Shown here: one piece after another, positions 1-7,361 of the stretch
Layout: each line of letters opens with the position of its first letter
How positions within the stretch are numbered: the stretch's first letter is position 1
NCBI RefSeq assembly: GCF_017939745.1
Contig: NZ_JAGKQQ010000001.1
Span: 7,703,299-7,767,298, forward strand
Source of the DNA: Gemmata palustris
Lineage (GTDB): Bacteria; Planctomycetota; Planctomycetia; Gemmatales; Gemmataceae
Length of the DNA: 64,000 bases
Direction: 5' to 3'
The notes under the pieces: model-generated
The model's input: only the letters and a program-made list of their open reading frames with translations
Told to the model about the DNA's origin: nothing
Database searches by the model: none
Translations under genes and position numbers: made by a program

Positions 1-250
1 ACGACAATGCGTTTACGGGTAGACGCGCGCCGAGCCCGAGCCGGTACCCCCACCCATTTTGAACCATGAATTCTTCCAACTCGCAGGCGTTGCATAGAAC
101 AATCGACTGGCCGGCGGCTAGTTGATATTCTCGAAATTCAGCCTTGCCCATTTGTTCCGCGGCCCCGTCCCACCCACCGCAAATGAAACACGGAGTCACC
201 GCGCGGGATTCGAGGGCGGCATAGCATACGGGGCACTGCGATCGTCCCAT
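1..250 (-). CDS. Zinc-ribbon-like hypothetical protein (3' end outside window)
   Basis: The reading frame opens at an ATG (248-250, minus) and stays open to the window edge, giving at least 83 residues. The N-terminus has cysteine pairs typical of a small zinc-binding ribbon: CPVC at about residues 6-9, CFIC at about 27-30 and CNAC further on. No enzymatic motif is visible. It starts 8 bases downstream of the end of the acetyltransferase gene on the same strand, so the two may be co-transcribed. The family is not recognised and the C-terminus is missing. Confidence 0.55.
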   Translation of the reverse strand, partial: MGRSQCPVCYAALESRAVTPCFICGGWDGAAEQMGKAEFREYQLAAGQSIVLCNACELEEFMVQNGWGYRLGLGARLPVNALS

Positions 251-258
251 TGGTCACC

Positions 259-765
259 TCAGCCCGACGGCCGCAGCGTCAACTGCGTGTAAGTCACATC
301 GAGCCAGCGGTCGAACTTGCGGCCCACTTCGCGGAAGGTGCCGATCAGCTCGAAACCGACCGCGTACTGCAGCGCGAGACTCGCCTGCTGGTCGCTGCTC
401 GTTCCGCCGATGATGGTGTGCATTCCGGCCTTCTTCGCGCGCTCGATGAGATCGAGCAGCAGCGTGCGGCCGAGCCCGCGCCGGTGGTGCTCGTGGTGGA
501 CGTACACCGATGCTTCCGCGGCCCAGGCGTACCCGCACCGCGACTTCCACGGCGACAGCGCGCCCCAGGCGATTATCTGCCCGTCCGCCTCGGCGACCGT
601 GGCCGGATATTTTTCGGACCGCTCGCGCATCCACGCGGCCCGTTCCTCGGCCGTTTCGAGTTCGATCTGGTACGTGCAGGTGGAGTGCGTCACGTAGTAG
701 TTGTAAATGGCGCGGATCGGTTCCGCGTCGGACGCGGTCGCCAGTCGGATCGTGAATTCTGCCAT
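259..765 (-). CDS. GNAT family N-acetyltransferase (phosphinothricin acetyltransferase-like)
   Basis: This 168-residue protein has the length and layout of the PAT/MddA branch of GNAT enzymes, which transfer an acetyl group from acetyl-CoA to a small amine or amino-acid analogue in the cytoplasm. Residues 3-30 match the family opening (IRLATASDAEPIRAIYN). The acetyl-CoA pyrophosphate loop is visible as HRRGLGRTLL near residues 93-102, after the strand ASVYVHHE. The C-terminal GFELIGTFREVGRKFDRWLD is the usual substrate-side segment. A GAGG-type ribosome-binding site sits just before the ATG. The true substrate cannot be read from sequence. Confidence 0.9.
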   Translation of the reverse strand: MAEFTIRLATASDAEPIRAIYNYYVTHSTCTYQIELETAEERAAWMRERSEKYPATVAEADGQIIAWGALSPWKSRCGYAWAAEASVYVHHEHHRRGLGRTLLLDLIERAKKAGMHTIIGGTSSDQQASLALQYAVGFELIGTFREVGRKFDRWLDVTYTQLTLRPSG

Positions 766-810
766 CGGGCTACCTCATCCCATAACGAGCATCGCTGTGA
801 TGTGCTCAGT

Positions 811-1728
811 TTATTCCGGGAACCCGTGCTGGCGGCGGTGGTACGGGCCGTCGTAGGCTTGCGTGGACTTCGACCACTCGAACCGGCCGTCGCTGGCGAC
901 GGTCTTCACGCGGGCCAGGAGCGCTTCGGTTTCGGCCTTTTCCATCGGCTTGAAGGCGCGGGCGATGGCCACGTCCTGCATCAGTACCTTCATGGAATCG
1001 ATGCCCACCACCAGCGACGCGATCTCCTGCGAGAGCGCGAACCGGAGGCACTCGTCCACGGTCGCAACGCCCCCTGCGACGATGCGCCCGCCGTCCACCA
1101 TGTTCCCGCCGCCCAAGCTCTTCATCCCGATCGCGGCGACGTTCTTCTTCTTCAGTTCCGGGATCACCTCGTGAATGCTGCTGCGGTAGAAGTAGTCGCA
1201 CACGTTGACCGGGAGCTGGCACGTGTCCCAGTTGGTGTGCTTGCCGAGCATGTTCAGGAAGATGTGCGGCGCCTTGTGCCCGGTGAACCCGATGAACCGC
1301 ACCTTGCCGGCTTTCTGGGCTTCGAGGGCCACCGCGAGCGCGCCGCGCTCGACGACCCATTCGGGGTCGTTGTCGTAGTTGATCTCGTGGAACTGCCAGA
1401 GGTCGATCACGTCGGTTTGCAGCCGGCGGAGGCTGTCTTCGAGGTGTTGGCGGCTGGTGTCCGCGTCGCGCCCGCAGTTCTTCGTCATGAGGAAGACTTT
1501 TTGGCGTCGACCGCCCGTCGCGAGCGCCTTGCCCATGATCTCTTCGCTGCGGCCCTCGTGATAGTCCCACGCATTGTCGAAGAACGTGACGCCCTCATCG
1601 ATGGCGGCGTGCATGATGCGTTCGGCTTCGGTGTCGCCGATGGCCGGCTGCCCGATGTGCCACCCGCCGAGGCAGATAATGGACACGTTGGCGCCGGTCT
1701 TACCGAGTGGCCGCGTGGGGAGGGACAT
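811..1728 (-). CDS. Aldo/keto reductase
   Basis: A 305-residue (alpha/beta)8-barrel oxidoreductase that would reduce aldehydes or ketones with NAD(P)H. It opens with the family signature PLGKTGANVSIICLGGWHIG. The catalytic tetrad can be traced as Asp and Tyr in FFDNAWDYHEG, Lys in MTKNCGRD and His in WQFHEINYD. The C-terminal half shows the NADPH-binding IASLVVGIDSM stretch. I place the start at the ATG at 1726-1728, because residues before MSLPTRPLG do not belong to the fold; an in-frame ATG at 1776 would add 16 residues. The physiological substrate is unknown. Confidence 0.9.
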   Translation of the reverse strand: MSLPTRPLGKTGANVSIICLGGWHIGQPAIGDTEAERIMHAAIDEGVTFFDNAWDYHEGRSEEIMGKALATGGRRQKVFLMTKNCGRDADTSRQHLEDSLRRLQTDVIDLWQFHEINYDNDPEWVVERGALAVALEAQKAGKVRFIGFTGHKAPHIFLNMLGKHTNWDTCQLPVNVCDYFYRSSIHEVIPELKKKNVAAIGMKSLGGGNMVDGGRIVAGGVATVDECLRFALSQEIASLVVGIDSMKVLMQDVAIARAFKPMEKAETEALLARVKTVASDGRFEWSKSTQAYDGPYHRRQHGFPE

Positions 1729-1812
1729 CGTGAGAGGCTCCGGGAACGGTGGGAGTGCGAAATCCGTTCCCGGCACAATACCGCGCCCGCGACTCGGGGC
1801 AACACTGACCGC

Positions 1813-1962
1813 TCAGGTCGCTGATTTGCTGCGCCACTTGGTGAGGAGTTGGCGAACTGCCTCGGCCTGCGGGCTTTCGATCGCGGTGAAGATACTGAGG
1901 GCGAGTTCTGCGAGTCTAACGGCTTCGTCTGATTGACTGAGTCGACACAGCATCAATTTCAT
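1813..1962 (-). pseudogene. Possible detached TPR C-terminal remnant
   Basis: A 49-codon minus-strand frame, MKLMLCRLSQSDEAVRL... ending AVRQLLTKWRSKSAT, reads like the last helices of a tetratricopeptide protein (ELALSIFTAIESPQAEAVRQLL). It lies directly downstream, on the same strand, of the STAND ATPase gene whose TPR array ends at 2047. My inference is that this is the old C-terminal end of that gene or of a paralogue, cut off by the AT-rich segment between them. It could also be a chance reading frame. Confidence 0.35.
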
Positions 1963-2046
1963 GTCAAATGACGAATTTCCTTCGCTGCGTTGGTTTCCCA
2001 GCTCACGAGCACGGGTCGCTCCTGTTTTGTGTTAATTAAAGTAGTT

Positions 2047-4209
2047 CTACATACTGTTAATATGTTTTTGCGCGTGATTTATGCTAATTAATATGTCATT
2101 TTCTGACCGTCGGTCCCCGATCTCGCGGGCAATAACTAGAGCATCCTCTAGAAAATGAAGAGATTTCTGAATGTCTCCAGACTTGCCCCAAGCTCTCCCT
2201 AGGCTTGCCAACGACAATCCCTCACCTTGTCGGTCACCGATTTCAAGAGCTATGGCCAATGCTTGCTCGAAAAATGAAATTGATTTGTTTGCCTCTTTGA
2301 GCGAAAGCCATGCTATGCCTAAATTGCCTAATGCGCTTTCCTCCCATCTTCGGTTCCCGATTTTGCGGGCAATAGCAAGGTGCTCATTGTGAAATGTGAG
2401 GGACTTGTGGGGATCTCCGAGTGTGGTCCAAGCCAAACCAATATGTCCTAGTGCCGCACTTTCTCCTGTAAGATCACCAGCTTTGCGTGACATGACTAAG
2501 TATTGCTCATGAAAGTCAATAGCCCTGCGGGTTTGTCCATATTGATCCCACGCAACTCCCAAATTGCCTACAGCCGTGCGTTCGCCTGATTCGTCACGCA
2601 TTTTACGACAAGCAAAAATTGCTTCTTCAAGCCAACGGATTTGCTCTAGAGGCGGTAACCAAAGAATGCAGATATTTGCACCATTAAGCGGATAATTTCG
2701 GCATAATTGAGTGGCAAGCTTATTCAAATTTTTGTATTGAACTGACCAGGCTTGACCGGCCCTAATGTTAATTTTCTCACTCTCAAAGAGCTTGCGCGCA
2801 CGCAAGATGCTATTGTTACCCCGTAAATACAGGGCGTTCGCGGTAAAGATAACGCGACAATAGAAATGCGCAAACCGGCGTTCGGCTGCAGCTATACGAT
2901 TTCTGGTGTTGCCTTGCATCTTGTACCATTTGACGGAATCGAATGCATTGCGGGCTATCGGCCGCATCAGGTCGTGGAGCGAGTAGCGGTCGGTATCTGC
3001 ATCGAATTGCACGAGGCTGCGTTCGAGCAGGGCTGTGAGTTCGTCCTCGGCGGTGTCCGGTTCTTCGCTGGTTTTCAAATCCCAGATTGCGGCAGCGGCC
3101 GATGAGTCGAAGTCGGCCGGAAATACCGATAACATCTGCCACCGTGCTGCCAACTCTGCGTTCTCGCGGGTGAGCTCGCGGGCGCTCAGTCCCAATACTG
3201 CTTCTACGTCACGATCTGGCGTTTTGCCCTTCAGTCGCTCCAACCGCTTGGACTCATCTTTCAATGCCGCAATGTATTTCGGTAGCGGCCAGTTCTCGTG
3301 CAGTCGGAGGAAGTCACCGGCCACCCGCAGGGCCAGCGGCAACCACCCACACTGTTCCGCGACAGTTCGTAATTCGTCGTCCGTTCCCTTTGTCCCGATG
3401 ATCCCGCGGATCAGAGTGAGGGCTTCGTCCGGCGGCAGCACACCGAGACGAAGCGATTCCACGTAATCGAGTTCCAAGGTGTTTCGGCTCGTAACTATGA
3501 ACGCCACCGGCGGCACCGACAGCAGACTTCTGACTTGGGCTTCGTCCTTCGCATCGTCCAGTAGAACGAGTGCTTTCTTGCCTGTAAGAACCCGTCGGTA
3601 AAGGGGAAGTAACTCTTTCTCGTCGTCCGGGAGCTTGTCGGTTTCGGGATGGAAGGCGCGGATGATCTGGGCCATCGCCTGGACTGGCGTGAGCGGCTGT
3701 TCGGACATCCCGCGAAGCTCGACTACGAGTTGGCCGTCTGGGAAGTCGTCTTTCACTTCCCAGCACGCTTCGATCGCAGTCACCGTTTTGCCAACGCCAC
3801 CCATTCCTTGCAATGCCGACGAAACGCCGACAACCCCACCCTCACCGCGAAGCCGGGTTGTAATTCGGGTCAGTTCATCTTCGCGACCCGTGAAGTCCGG
3901 TAATGAGAGCGGGAACCGAACCATCTCAAGCGAGAGGCTGGGGCACGTAGTACGGGGAGCTAGTGCCTCTTCGATCGAGATTCCAAGTGCGTCGGTTAAC
4001 TTTTTCAACGATTCGAGACTTGCTGTCCCCCGCTTTTCAATCCGAAACACCATGTTGGCGTCACTCCAACCGGACTCCTTTGCTAAATCCTCTTGAGACC
4101 AGCCTTTAGCAATTCGCTTGGTTCGGATGATGTCCGCGTTGATCCGCACACCGGGGCCGCCTTTTCGTGCTGGCTGTTTAGCCATCTGTCGGTGTCCTGT
4201 CGGTGCCAT
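2047..4209 (-). CDS. XRE-type HTH / NB-ARC ATPase / TPR protein (STAND family)
   Basis: A 720-residue signal-transducing ATPase. Residues about 22-85 form a Cro/CI-type helix-turn-helix (RIAKGWSQEDLAKESGW). The NB-ARC module follows: Walker A GMGGVGKT at 135-142, Walker B ALVLLDD near 213-219, sensor FIVTSRN and the GLPL-like GWLPLAL. A winged-helix/ARC2 linker leads into a C-terminal array of about five to six TPR units with GDLTGESAALGHIGLAW-type repeats. Such proteins bind DNA or sense a ligand through the TPRs and switch with ATP. An alternative start at the ATG at 4185 (MAKQPARK) is equally good. Roughly 2050-2900, encoding the TPRs, is visibly AT-richer than the rest, so the gene looks mosaic. 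A small membrane protein is divergently encoded 139 bases upstream. Confidence 0.9.
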   Translation of the reverse strand: MAPTGHRQMAKQPARKGGPGVRINADIIRTKRIAKGWSQEDLAKESGWSDANMVFRIEKRGTASLESLKKLTDALGISIEEALAPRTTCPSLSLEMVRFPLSLPDFTGREDELTRITTRLRGEGGVVGVSSALQGMGGVGKTVTAIEACWEVKDDFPDGQLVVELRGMSEQPLTPVQAMAQIIRAFHPETDKLPDDEKELLPLYRRVLTGKKALVLLDDAKDEAQVRSLLSVPPVAFIVTSRNTLELDYVESLRLGVLPPDEALTLIRGIIGTKGTDDELRTVAEQCGWLPLALRVAGDFLRLHENWPLPKYIAALKDESKRLERLKGKTPDRDVEAVLGLSARELTRENAELAARWQMLSVFPADFDSSAAAAIWDLKTSEEPDTAEDELTALLERSLVQFDADTDRYSLHDLMRPIARNAFDSVKWYKMQGNTRNRIAAAERRFAHFYCRVIFTANALYLRGNNSILRARKLFESEKINIRAGQAWSVQYKNLNKLATQLCRNYPLNGANICILWLPPLEQIRWLEEAIFACRKMRDESGERTAVGNLGVAWDQYGQTRRAIDFHEQYLVMSRKAGDLTGESAALGHIGLAWTTLGDPHKSLTFHNEHLAIARKIGNRRWEESALGNLGIAWLSLKEANKSISFFEQALAIALEIGDRQGEGLSLASLGRAWGKSGDIQKSLHFLEDALVIAREIGDRRSENDILISINHAQKHINSM

Positions 4210-4348
4210 GCCGGTGTGTCGGTAATCTGCCCACAGATTCGGGCAACCGCCTCTGCAATGCTACCTGTGTCAATCGCGATTGGTTCCAGCTTACCCGACT
4301 GGCCATCGGGTGAGCACCAAATTCAGACTTGATTCAGGGAGACGTGCA

Positions 4349-4576
4349 ATGGCAAAGAAGCAAAAGAGTGTGGTGCGAATCTTCGGTATCACGATTCGCT
4401 TGGTGTCTCGTGCGGCCGGGAAGGATTCGCGGTGCTATGGTGTGCAGGTTCGCGTTACCGGCGGCAAGCGGCTCGGGAACGCAGTGCGGAAGTTCGGTCG
4501 GGCGCTGCGGTCGCGGTTTCTGACAAAAGGGGCCGTGCTCGCGATAGCCGCAGCCCTCGTTGGGATTGCGGCCTGA
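4349..4576 (+). CDS. Small basic protein with C-terminal hydrophobic helix
   Basis: A 75-residue frame starting at an ATG preceded by GGGAGA. The first about 55 residues are strongly basic (KK, RR and KR clusters) and the last about 18 are hydrophobic (GAVLAIAAALVGIAA), which would suit a tail-anchored or membrane-associated peptide. It is divergent from the STAND ATPase, so they may share a control region. No family is recognised and it may not be translated. Confidence 0.4.
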   Translation: MAKKQKSVVRIFGITIRLVSRAAGKDSRCYGVQVRVTGGKRLGNAVRKFGRALRSRFLTKGAVLAIAAALVGIAA

Positions 4577-4630
4577 TGGGTCGTCGCGGTCCGGCGAACC
4601 CATCCTTGTGGGTGGGACTCGCTGGGTCAA

Positions 4631-5740
4631 TTACGCCAGCCGCGTGTCGTCATCGTCGCGTAGCGGGCCGAAGTCAAAGATGTCGTCGAGCGGGTTGCGC
4701 TTCGGTTTGGGCTTTTTGGCCGGCTTCGGCGCGGGGAGCGGGGCGTAGCGCCCGAGTGCGAGTTCAATCACCCAGCAGCCGCGGATGTGCTGCGGGGGTT
4801 CCTTCACCCCCACCTCGGTTCCGCGACAGTGGCGCAGAATCGCTTCCTCGTCGCAGTCCGCGTCGAGCAGCGCGTCCGCGAGGATCACCATCCGCTCGAA
4901 CGCGCGTTCTTCAAAAATGCCCTGCGCGAGTTGCGTCACGGTGTCGGTGCGCCAGGCCGGTTCAAATCGCGGGGGCGTAAACGCATTGCCGACGATCTCA
5001 CGCAGGACGCGCGCGAGCTGTTTGGCCGCAGCGCGATCGCGCTTCATTTCGGCCTCGAACTCGTCGTCCTGACTGCGCTGCTTGCCCTCATCGACCTTCC
5101 GCACGATTTCCAGGGCTTCCGCTTCCGCGAGCCGCTTGTTTTTGACCCCCGCTGTGCGGTCCGCGTGCTCGTCGCCCTCGTGCTTCAATCGCAGTGCGTT
5201 GTTCGCTGCGCCGTTGGCCCGCGTGCGGCTGCCCGCGGCCTGTTCCACGAGCGGCCGAATCTCTTCGAGCATCTCTTCATTGGCTTCGCGGAACAGCACG
5301 CGGACCACGGACGCCGCCTCGCCGACGGCCTCGCCGATCCACTCGATGGCGTTGGCCGCGTGCCGGCTCGCGGCCTGGAACAGCGGGAACGAGGGCGCGA
5401 TTTGATTCGGCCGCGCGAGAACCGGGTCCGCAACGGTCGCCGCGTCGGGGTCCGCGGACCGCACGATCTCGCGCTGGGCCGCTTCCGCCGCACTCACGGC
5501 TTCCGGCAGGGCCGCATCAATCTTCTTGAGCCACTCGTTGCGGGTCTTGGCGCTCAGCGGTTCGAGCGCGAGTTCGGCGAAGTCGATGGCTTGCCGGAGC
5601 GGGCCGTCGGGGAGCACGTCCCACAACCGGCGCGCGTAGGCCGCCGACGCCAGCAGCCACTGGCGCGGCGAGAGCCGGTCGGCGACGAATTCCAGCATCT
5701 CATCGCCGTCGGCGCCGGTTTGCCAACTGGTTTCGTTCAT
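4631..5740 (-). CDS. Gemmata-type protein with conserved WRT...CWV C-terminal module
   Basis: A 369-residue soluble protein without signal peptide. Residues 1-60 include a helical stretch (LSPRQWLLASAAYARRLWDVLP). The centre is alanine- and glutamate-rich and probably coiled. Residues about 265-345 carry a module with W-R-T-D-T-V, AFERMVILADALLDADC, a HCR motif and H-x-RGCWV. The same module ends the protein at 33423-34160. From general familiarity, this unit recurs at the ends of many unrelated Gemmata proteins. The tail is lysine/proline then aspartate-rich (KPAKKPKPKRNPLDDIFDF). Function unknown. A long open frame on the opposite strand is a shadow. Confidence 0.75.
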   Translation of the reverse strand: MNETSWQTGADGDEMLEFVADRLSPRQWLLASAAYARRLWDVLPDGPLRQAIDFAELALEPLSAKTRNEWLKKIDAALPEAVSAAEAAQREIVRSADPDAATVADPVLARPNQIAPSFPLFQAASRHAANAIEWIGEAVGEAASVVRVLFREANEEMLEEIRPLVEQAAGSRTRANGAANNALRLKHEGDEHADRTAGVKNKRLAEAEALEIVRKVDEGKQRSQDDEFEAEMKRDRAAAKQLARVLREIVGNAFTPPRFEPAWRTDTVTQLAQGIFEERAFERMVILADALLDADCDEEAILRHCRGTEVGVKEPPQHIRGCWVIELALGRYAPLPAPKPAKKPKPKRNPLDDIFDFGPLRDDDDTRLA

Positions 5741-6023
5741 CGAGAAAAGACCCTGGCGGCTCGCGTGGGGAAAGTTAACCTACTCGCGACCGGGTGCCAA
5801 ATCCACCACTCTGTTCCCGCGACTGTATATGTCAGATTGCGCGCGACGCCGAACGAACACTGCGTTGCCGCTTCCCGTTCGCGGGACGGTATTCCAGTAT
5901 ACCTGAAATGCCGAGCGCTGTTTTGGTACGGCACAGGAAGAAGCGCAGGGCTTCCGCCCTGTGCTAAAACGCCGGCCCCTCCGGGGCGAAGACGAAATAC
6001 TGCGATTCTTGTGTGTGGGAACC

Positions 6024-7325
6024 ATGCACCCCGATCTCCCGGCCCTGCTCGGTGGCACGCCCACGCGACCCGAAGGGCCACCCCAATGGCCGCTTCTCGA
6101 TGACGACGTGCGCGCCGCGGTTACAGAGGCGATGGCGACGGGCGCGTGGGGGCAGTACCACGCCGAACACGTCTGCGCGCTCGAAGCGGAACTGGCCACG
6201 TTCCACGGCGTCCCGCACGCACTCACCTGCGCGAGTGGCACGCTCGCGGTGGAGGTCGCACTTCGGGCGCTCCGTGTCGGTCCCGGCGACGAAGTTGTCA
6301 TGTCGGCTTACGACTACGAATCGAACTTCCTCACGATCCACGCGCTCGGCGCGAAACCGGTGCTGATCGACATTCACCCGCACAACTGGCAGCTCGACGA
6401 AACCAAGCTCGAAGCGGCCTTCACGCCACAAACGAAGGCCGTGCTCTGTTCGCACCTGCACGGCGGGCTTGTTTCCATGCCCGCGGTGATGGAAATTGCC
6501 CGCAAGCACAATATCGGCGTCGTCGAAGACGCGGCGCAATCGCCCGGCGCAACGGTGATCGGCAAGCCGGCCGGGACGTGGGGCGACGTCGGCACGCTGA
6601 GTTTCGGCGGCTCGAAGCTACTCACCACCGGGCGCGGCGGGGCGCTGCTGTTCAACGACGCGCAGCTTTATCAGCGCGCGAAAAACTGGCTGCACCGCGG
6701 ACTTCAACAGTGGGCGCCTCTCAGCGAACTACAAGCGGCCGTGCTGCGCCCCCAATTGCGGAAACTGCGTGCGACGACCGCGTGGCGCGCCGAGCGGGTG
6801 CGGGAGCTGGTGGCAGAACCTACCCCCCCGTCCCCCCTCCCTGAAGGGAAGGGGGAGAAAGAACTGTCGGCCGATGTCGCCTCAAGCACGGCGATTTCGC
6901 GCGCCAGCCCCCTTCCCTGCCAGGAGGGGGTCGCAGGGGAACCGTGGGGGGTTCCCCCCTCACAAGGGGCGAGGGGGACGGGGGTAGGTTCTGCGATTCA
7001 GCCCTTCGCCAACAACATCCCCGACTCGATTCCCGCCTTCTACAAAGTCGGCTTCCAGTACGCCCCCAGTATCTTCGGCCTGAAGCGCGAAATATTCGTC
7101 AAGGCGCTGCGGGCGGAGGGCGTCGCGTTCGATCCCGGCTTCAAAGCCCTTCACATCGGCCGATCGCCTTCGCGGTTCCGGGCACCGGGCGAACTCACGC
7201 ACGCCGCCGACGCACACGAGCGCTGCGTCACGCTGCACCACCCCGTTCTTTCGGGCACAACGGCCGACGTTCAGCAGGTGGCGGACGCGGTGGCGAAGGT
7301 GTATCGTTACCGGGACCGATTTTAG
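6024..7325 (+). CDS. DegT/DnrJ/EryC1/StrS aminotransferase with an internal repeat insertion
   Basis: A 433-residue PLP enzyme of the family that aminates keto-sugars or forms related amines. The substrate-binding opening is PQWPLLDDDVRAAV, ALTCASGTLAVEVAL contributes to the PLP phosphate site, VVEDAAQSPGA holds the PLP-contacting Asp, and SFGGSKLLTTGRGG carries the Schiff-base Lys at 198. The start is set at MHPDLP, since upstream in-frame residues are not family-like. Residues about 266-323 (TPPSPLPEGKGEKE... to GTGVGS) are foreign. They are encoded by an inverted-repeat element that stays in frame and sits where the family has a surface linker before the C-terminal FYKVGFQY segment. Whether the enzyme remains active is unknown. 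Confidence 0.88.
   Translation: MHPDLPALLGGTPTRPEGPPQWPLLDDDVRAAVTEAMATGAWGQYHAEHVCALEAELATFHGVPHALTCASGTLAVEVALRALRVGPGDEVVMSAYDYESNFLTIHALGAKPVLIDIHPHNWQLDETKLEAAFTPQTKAVLCSHLHGGLVSMPAVMEIARKHNIGVVEDAAQSPGATVIGKPAGTWGDVGTLSFGGSKLLTTGRGGALLFNDAQLYQRAKNWLHRGLQQWAPLSELQAAVLRPQLRKLRATTAWRAERVRELVAEPTPPSPLPEGKGEKELSADVASSTAISRASPLPCQEGVAGEPWGVPPSQGARGTGVGSAIQPFANNIPDSIPAFYKVGFQYAPSIFGLKREIFVKALRAEGVAFDPGFKALHIGRSPSRFRAPGELTHAADAHERCVTLHHPVLSGTTADVQQVADAVAKVYRYRDRF
6813..6994. repeat. 182-bp inverted-repeat element inside the aminotransferase gene
   Basis: The ends are inverted copies of each other (GCAGAACCTACCCCC at 6813 onward; GGGGGTAGGTTCTGC ending at 6994) with only C/G-run length differences. 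Inner short palindromes of the CCCTTCCCTG/AGGGGG type are present. The element keeps the host reading frame open and adds about 58 residues rich in Pro, Gly and Ser. Confidence 0.8.
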
Positions 7326-7361
7326 CCCGCGTTGCGCCCCTGCCTCGAACCCGGACCCCTC

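Noticed and set aside
250-1824. A 524-codon plus-strand frame across the acetyltransferase and aldo/keto reductase
   Set aside because: It spans two genes on the other strand that have full catalytic motifs; it cannot be a real gene as well without evidence.
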